From Phytophthora quininea (taxonomy: Eukaryota; Oomycota; Peronosporomycetes; Peronosporales; Peronosporaceae): a stretch of 64,000 bases of DNA. Shown here in pieces: positions 57,981-64,000 of the stretch. Under the pieces are notes generated by a model, which ran no database searches, was not told where the DNA came from, and worked only from the letters and a program-made list of their open reading frames with translations. The translations under genes were made by a program, and so were the position numbers. The DNA lies in contig JAAVTG010000057.1 of the NCBI GenBank assembly GCA_011947345.1, positions 496,001 through 560,000 of the forward strand, given 5' to 3'. Position 1 is the stretch's first letter, and each line of letters opens with the position of its first letter.

Positions 57981-60625
57981 ATGCCACCGGCATCGTCGTT
58001 GAGCAGCCAGCAGGGAGGAATCCCCGTCAAGCAGACCAGTTCGACTTCTTCGAAAACGTTGGGCAGCAATGATGGCGCAGGTCCCAATCGTGCATTGAAG
58101 ACAGCGTTGACATTGTCACATTTTCCGTCCAACCGCAGCTTGAACAAAGTAGCTCCAGAAGATGTGGCTCCACCGCCACCGCCGACACGACAGCAGCAAG
58201 TTCTCGTCTTCGTTGAGAACAAGTATGTGAGTGGCTTCATGACGGCGTGCACGATCTTTGCACTCTTTGGTGACGATTTCCGAGTCAGCTTTTTCCCGAA
58301 AAGCGCCGACATGAGCGTGTACAACGCCCTGTTTGCATGCTTCATCTTTTTCTCCATCGAGCTCGCTTGTAATGTGTACAGCCGGCCGGGGTATTTCAAC
58401 CGCGGTCGTGGCTTCTCGTTCTACATGGACTTTATTTCGACAGTGTCCATCATCCCCGACGTGGACTGGATCTGGTCCCAGGTAGTTGGTTCCGCCGATA
58501 CATCGAACTCATCGCAAGCAGCAGCGCTCAAGGCAGGTCGCGCGTCTCGAGCTGGTACCAAAGCAGGTCGAATCGTACGTCTTGTGCGTCTCTTTCGAAT
58601 GCTACGAATCCTTCGCGTGGTCAAGAAAAACAAAAGCGCCGAAGTTAAAAGGTGGAGATTTCGGAACCGTCAAAAATCGGCAAGGTCTTGACGGAGAAGA
58701 CGACAAGACGGCTGATTGTACTGGTGCTTATCATCATTATCGTGTCCCCAATCATCGACGGGACTGTAGACTTGACGCAGGATGACTTCCAGACGTATCA
58801 ACTCGAGCGACTGCATCGATACACGCAGGATTACAACCAGACGGGTACCATTTCGATGGACCACATGCATAACCTCGTCGATGACTACATACGAGACTGC
58901 AACGGCCTGATTGTGCAGATGACAATCGAAAACATTGACAGCGGCACTCTTAAGACATGGATGAAGGGAACAAGGTTCCAACCTCTAGATAGCAGCTCCG
59001 GGGATTGGAGCACCGGGGCCAACCGCACGCTGTCCACGAACCCGAAAACAGGATGGTCTGCCGCTTCCTATCTTGTAGATGACACATCTGTAAAGTATCG
59101 CTCCACTGAGATCACCACAGTGGATAACTTGGGCTGCTACGTCAATGACGAGTGCGTCGACTGCGACGCAGCAAGTGGCACAAGTGTCTGCCATTCCTGG
59201 GTAACGTACGACATTTCTTCGTACACGAAGGGTTCGGCCAACCTGAATATCGCAAAGACGATCGTTGTGATGATCTGTTTTGCCGTGTCCATCATTGTGC
59301 TAACCAAGGACGCTGAGTCGATGGTTATCGGTCCCATCGAGCGCATGATGCGTCTCGTGAAACAGCTAGCAGAGAATCCGCTCGGATCCACGGAAGCTAA
59401 GCGCGAGGAATACGAAGCGGACACCCCGTTGACACAGATTACGAAACGAAGATGCTGGAGGAGACGCTAGGCAAGATTGGGCGGCTACTACAAGTGGGTT
59501 TTGGTGCTGCTGGTACCGAAATCATCGCCAAGAACATGGGCGGCGCCGGTGATCTAGATGTGATGATTCCTGGTAAGAAGATCACATCCGTCTTTGGCTT
59601 TGGCATTATCGAACACTTCACAGAGACCTGCAGCATCTTAGAAGAAGATGTCATCACCTACATCAACACCATTGCCGATATTGTACACGGTGACGCCAAA
59701 GTCTTCCACGGAGCTGCGAATAAGAACATCGGGTCGGCCTTCTTGCTCGCTTGGAAGATTTGCGACGGAGCCTTGCCAGGTATGCGCGACCCTCGTGATC
59801 CCGCCGATAAGCCACGCATGTTGCCGGCTGAAAAGCAAAAGCGACGTGAAGGAATCTACGTAAAAGCACAGGCGCAGGCACAGCCGTTCGACGTGTAGGC
59901 CCAACCGAGTTGGTCGATAGTGCACTCACTGCAGTGCTCAAAATGCGTGTCGATATCCACAACGCCAATCACCATGGCGCTCTGCGCAACTACTGCACCA
60001 ATGCCAAGCTGATCGCAGCGTTCGATAACTTTGAGGTCCATATGGGCTTCGGCCTTCACATCGGCTGGGCCATTGAAGGTGCCATCGGTTCCAGATTCAA
60101 AATCGATGCGTCTTACTTGTCGCCCAATGTCAACATGGCGGCTCGTCTCGAAGCTGCCACAGGGCAATTCGACGTCCCCATGCTGATCTCCGAGTGGTTC
60201 GTGGACGAACTATCGCCAGAAGCTCGGAGGTTTTGCCGAAAGATCGACCGAGTCGCTGTCAAAGGCAGTGAGATCCCCATGGATCTATGGACCTTGACAT
60301 CGGGCGATACCCTGCTGAAGGCGTGTGTCCTATCATCAGCCCCGAAGGTCGACAAAAGCCTGTCGAGTTTGGCTTCGACCCCATCTATCCAGCTCTTCAA
60401 GAAGGCATCCCTTCCGCCTTCTTTGCCAATTTCCATGAAGGCATTGGCGCCTACTTTGCTGGCAAATGGGATGTAGCAAGAGACAAACTCACGGCTGCGA
60501 ACCAAATCTGGGAGGACGGGCCGACCAAAGTTGTGCTTAAGGTCATGGAGACGGAAGGGAAAGAGGGCGAGAAGTTCTCGGCGCCAAGTTGGTGGAAAGG
60601 ATACCGACAGCTCACAGAGAAGTAG
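57981..60625 (+). CDS. Channel-like membrane protein with class III nucleotide cyclase homology domain
   Basis: About 882 residues, apparently without introns. The N-terminal half resembles a voltage-sensor module: S1-S3-like hydrophobic segments, then an S4-like helix with Arg every third residue (RLVRLFRMLRILR). Two further membrane segments (LIVLVLIIIIVSPII and IVVMICFAVSIIVL) flank an external domain with several Cys. The C-terminal half is cyclase-like: VFGFGIIEHFTET, NKNIGSAFLLAWK, SPNVNMAARLEAAT. In catalytic class III cyclases the first two motifs carry the metal-binding Asp residues; here Ile and Ser stand in their place, while the Asn/Arg pair is kept. One base appears missing near 58651, 59444, 59895 and 60294. 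Channel activity is not implied; no selectivity filter was found. Confidence 0.8.
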
Positions 60626-60711
60626 TTAGCAAGAAACAGATCGACTGCGGCCAAAGCTCTTTATTCTAACGTGAATCATTTGCTAGGCGACCACTTCGCA
60701 AGCTGCCAACT

Positions 60712-61818
60712 CTACTGCTGCTCCTGGGCGCGACGAGCGCTCCGGATAATGTCGAGCAGGCCGCCCACGTTCTTCTTGTACAGTTGCAGCTTGACGTCGA
60801 TCTCCTTCCACTGCTCCAGGCCGAAGCCACGCTGCAGCGAGCGCGAGATGGCTACAGTGCGAGCGAGCTGGTCGATCTTGGCGCTGACGAGCCCCGCCGT
60901 GATGGCGCGCACGACCCACTTCTCCACGTCGTCCTCCTTGACGTTCAGCACGGCCGCCACCTCGGCGTACGAGATCTCCTTGAAGCCGGTAGGGAGCGAG
61001 CAGAGCGTGAAGAGCCGCATGGTGTCGGCCAGCTCGTCTTGCTTTAGCTGGTTCTTCGTGAACACATCGCCAGCGTTCTTCTGGAAAGCCACAAAGTCCT
61101 TCAGTGTCTTGGTGGACACAACCTCCAGCAGTTCATAGAGTTTGGTGCCTTTCAGCGCCGTCTTGACCACAGGACTGGTCACGAGGTCCACCCGCGCCAA
61201 GAAGCTGGCCACAGGGTTCTGCAGCACGATCTTTACAGCCTGTTCGGTCTGAGTTTTAGCCTCACCAGCCTTCTCCTCTGTGTAAGTGGCTAAGAACTTC
61301 TCGAGTGTCGTCAGCTGCTTGAGAGGCTCGGGGCTCACGTCCGCCACCTTCAGCAGCAGCTGCCGACGCTCCTCGACGCTGATTTTCTGAACCAGCAGCG
61401 TCTCCGCCGTCTCCAGATAGGGCGCCACCAGTTCCACGTTGTCGCTGGCTTGAGCGAGCGTCAAGATGCTCAGAAGCGTCTGCAGCTGCAGCGTGGGCAG
61501 CGTCTGCGCCTTGTTGAACAGATTGGAGAGCACGCGCAGCCGTAGCACGGCGTCTGATTGGCTGCTCTCGACGGTCTTCAGCAGCTTAAGCGCCTCCGTC
61601 TGCGTCTCGGCCGCCGGGAGCTGCAGCAGCACGTCCCAAAGCAGGGCGAAGGCTCCTTCCACGTCCGTCTGCGCCTCGAGCGCCAGCAGCTGCGCCGCCT
61701 TAGGGGCCGCGAAGGCCACCACGGGGGCAAAGTCGCGCTTCTTAATGTCGACGGAGAAATCGGGCGCCGCAGCGCCCGGCAGCAGCTTGGAGACGTACTC
61801 GACGAGGTCAGAGGCCAT
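60712..61818 (-). CDS. EIF3M: Translation initiation factor eIF3 subunit M (PCI domain)
   Basis: An intact 368-residue frame from ATG 61818 to the stop at 60712. eIF3m is a PCI-domain subunit of the eIF3 scaffold on the 40S ribosome. The helical repeat N-terminus (LRLRVLSNLFNKAQTLPT) resembles eIF3m, including the LRVLSNLFN-type motif, and the PCI winged helix lies near residues 270-330 (FKEISYAEVAAVLNV, EDDVEKWVVRAI, GLVSAKIDQL). The end is basic (SARRAQEQQ). There are no introns. It is tail to tail with the cyclase-like gene (86 bases) and divergent from copy 10. Confidence 0.92.
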   Translation of the reverse strand: MASDLVEYVSKLLPGAAAPDFSVDIKKRDFAPVVAFAAPKAAQLLALEAQTDVEGAFALLWDVLLQLPAAETQTEALKLLKTVESSQSDAVLRLRVLSNLFNKAQTLPTLQLQTLLSILTLAQASDNVELVAPYLETAETLLVQKISVEERRQLLLKVADVSPEPLKQLTTLEKFLATYTEEKAGEAKTQTEQAVKIVLQNPVASFLARVDLVTSPVVKTALKGTKLYELLEVVSTKTLKDFVAFQKNAGDVFTKNQLKQDELADTMRLFTLCSLPTGFKEISYAEVAAVLNVKEDDVEKWVVRAITAGLVSAKIDQLARTVAISRSLQRGFGLEQWKEIDVKLQLYKKNVGGLLDIIRSARRAQEQQ

Positions 61819-62039
61819 GGCGATGGTGGAAGTGCTTGACCGCCAACGAAATTTGTGCGATTAGTGCGAATATTACGTTTTGCAAGCGAATATTTACAAT
61901 AGGAGAGATCATTTGCGACCAACAATGCTGATCCAGCACTCATCTGGCAAGCTGCTTCAACGCCAGCACTCATGCTTTAACAACGGCAAGGTCGCGAGAT
62001 GGGACTTCTGGATCTCACTACTCAGACGGCTCGGTAATC

Positions 62040-62062
62040 GAGAGAGAGAGAGAGAGAGAGAG
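62040..62062. repeat. (GA)n microsatellite
   Basis: About 11 GA units lie 54 bases before the copy 10 ATG, just upstream of its core promoter. Confidence 0.9.
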
Positions 62063-62093
62063 CTCACCACCAGAAGCGAGTCTTTCCTAGCTA

Positions 62094-62109
62094 GCTCACT
62101 TTCCAATTC
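62094..62109 (+). promoter_or_regulatory. Oomycete core promoter of copy 10
   Basis: GCTCACTTTCCAATTC fits the oomycete Inr plus flanking region at 14 of 16 places, the changes being in pyrimidine positions. It ends 6 bases before the ATG at 62116. Confidence 0.6.
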
Positions 62110-62115
62110 ACCGCC

Positions 62116-63892
62116 ATGGCCCCACCACGAGCAGTTCTCACCGTCCTAGTGGCGATCGTCTGCTTCACTCTTGCAACAAGCGTCGATGGCGAGACGCGGA
62201 CACCAGCCATGAAACCAAGAACAAGAACATCACCACCACCCACCACCGGATCCCATGAAGACGATACTGATGAAGACGAGGAAGACTTTGACATGACGGC
62301 GTATTCGTCGTCAGCGGATGCGGTTGCTTCTGAAGCCGAGCATTCTGCCTCTGCCTCGGAGGCTTCAGAGTCTTTAACCACCACCTCTTGGAAAGAGAAA
62401 ATGGTCATCTCAACGTACCGCAACTGGGTGGGTCCGCAGGCGTTCAACCGAGATACCGCTTGTTGGCGTGAAGCGCACATCATGGGCGTGTGTCCGACAA
62501 ACTACGATCGCCATGAGCTCACCGGCACGTGCTGGACCGAGTGCCCCATGGACTTCCCACTCGAGTGCGGCATGGAGTGCCTCCACCAAAGCGACGACTG
62601 TGCCATGGCGATCTTCACCAAGACTGGTGTCGTCGCCAGTCTGCCGCTCAAACTCGCGACCAAAGGTCTTTTGGCGCATTCGAGGCGTTCTCGCATGGCT
62701 TCAAGAGCTCTGTATATTGCGCGATGGGTGTCCTGACAGTAACGAGAGGGTTCGTCCGTCTCATCCGCTACATCAAGATCTACGACCCGCAGACTTCCGA
62801 GGACAAACTACTGGCCATTTTGTATCGTACTAACAACTTCATCATCGATCTGCCAGTCGCTATCGTAGCGTGTGTCGGCAAGACCTTGGGAGATGAAATC
62901 TTCCTGGCCAACAAAGTTCTCATGACGGCGCAGTTCATGTTGTACGAGATCATGATGAACGAAGATATGATCCTCTCAAGTTGGGAACGCTTCAAAGCTT
63001 TTCTGATTGGAGCCAACTTCACGGGGGCTGCGAACTCCATCACGGACGGAGAGATCGGATCGTTGGAAGATGCCATGAAAGCCAACACCACTTGTGCTGA
63101 GAACCTCAAGGACCTCGTCAGTCGTACGTGGAGCACCGTGCTCGGGTACAAGAAGGAGAACCCTCAAATGTCGGCCAACGACATTCGCCTGAAAATCCAA
63201 GACACGCAGCTCATGAAGACAGACATCGCCACCGTCACCAACAACTGCATGCCCCAACTGATCGACGAGTCGGACGGGAAGACGGCGTACAAGACTCGCG
63301 GTACGATCCGCAAGACGATGGCCACAGTAGTGAACCAACTCATCAGTCGCGGGAAAAGCACCAACGGCTCCCATGCTGCGCTCAAGTACGCAGCGTACAA
63401 AATCTTCGACCGTAGTTTATCGTTGATGTCCATCACTGGCATGGATTATACAGGCTTTTTATCGGTGACAGCCGAGTATTTGCAAACAATCTGTGGACCG
63501 ACACAATTCATGGGCGAGATCGACGACGGTGTCCACCCAGACACTCTCGGATTGACCTTGAAGCAGAAAGCTTTTAACGGCAGCAGTTTGTCGTGGAACG
63601 GGAAGGTGACGGCAAGGTCATCCTCAAGTTCACAAGCGTCGACACCAAGAACGTGACGGTCAATATCAAATCCGCAGGCGACAAGATTGATGAAGTGGAC
63701 GTCGCAGCTGGGAAGACGGTGACGTGGATCTCAAACGTGACGTTCTTAGGAGGCAGGACGCTGTACTTGGATCGATGGCGTCCGGGTCTGCTTGGCTTGC
63801 CTGGTACTGGTGGTGGTTCACTGCTTTTGTGGGTACCCAAAGCTGCTGATGGTGGTCACTTGGATTTAAACGTGAGATTGAACGTGAGTTAA
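62116..63892 (+). CDS. Secreted family protein, copy 10 (isolated member)
   Basis: ATG at 62116 starts a signal peptide (MAPPRAVLTVLVAIVCFTLATSVDG), then a Pro/Thr-rich and acidic linker. TYRNWVGPQ, CWREAHIMGVC, CWTECPMDFPLECGMEC follow. A base is missing in a T run near 62667 and another near 63601; on both sides the family motifs continue (DPQTSEDKLLAILYRT, YLQTICGPTQFMGEIDDG, GRTLYLDRWRPG, LNVS). The stop TAA is at 63890-63892. Expected length about 592 residues. It lies 20 kb from the other copies, beyond a housekeeping block. Confidence 0.85.
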
Positions 63893-64000
63893 AGAAATTG
63901 ACGAGTGGATATCAGTCAAAGCAAAATGGCCAAATACTAGAGTGAAAGAAGTACTTAACATTTCCCTTTTTCCCCCATAGTTTACGTTGAAGATGTCGGA
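63893..64000. other. 3' flank of copy 10
   Basis: No gene is seen in the last 108 bases. Confidence 0.5.

Noticed and set aside
1..64000. CRISPR arrays, bacterial operons or prophage
   Set aside because: No regularly spaced repeats, and gene structure with short introns and core promoters is eukaryotic.

Overview
The window looks like nuclear DNA of an oomycete, most likely a Phytophthora-type species. Introns are short (about 56-80 bases, GT-AG). Several genes carry a match to the oomycete 16-base core promoter (Inr plus flanking region, GCTCATTYYNCAWTTT) just upstream of the start codon. There is a START/zinc-finger protein, a Crinkler-type kinase-like domain, a channel-like nucleotide-cyclase protein and hAT transposon remnants. 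No tRNA, rRNA or CRISPR array was found.

Layout. Positions 1-16000 hold five copies of one family of secreted, cysteine-containing proteins, plus an OMS1-like methyltransferase at 2552-3315. Flanking non-coding DNA is duplicated along with the genes. Positions 17075-19268 hold two tail-to-tail housekeeping genes: a roadblock dynein light chain and an MCM-binding protein. Positions 20660-35560 form a large imperfect palindrome with arms of about 6 kb and a spacer of about 2.75 kb. Each arm carries one secreted-family gene, one decayed multi-pass membrane protein gene and one hAT element. Positions 38190-42024 hold a tail-to-tail pair of more diverged family members. Positions 43228-61818 are a dense housekeeping block: an IQ/WW/ankyrin protein, a syntaxin-18-type SNARE, a Crinkler-like kinase fragment, an unrecognised two-exon gene, a START-like gene, an HAD-like gene, CDC73/parafibromin, the channel-like cyclase protein and eIF3m. 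A tenth family member closes the window at 62116-63892.

The secreted family is the most distinctive content. Ten copies share a signal peptide, an acidic Trp/Asp stretch, a Ser/Thr-rich linker, a block built around TYRNWVGPW and CWTECP, a mainly helical middle and a C-terminal domain ending in Asn-Val-Ser. I do not recognise it as a named family. Copy number, inverted duplication and exchanged 5' ends suggest fast turnover.

A caution for every gene: many reading frames, including those of conserved single-copy genes, are broken by one missing base, very often in a homopolymer run. This looks like consensus sequence error more than biology, so breaks in family copies should not be taken as proof of pseudogenes. 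Two features are more convincing as real decay: frame breaks shared by both copies of the membrane gene, and two deletions flanked by short repeats.
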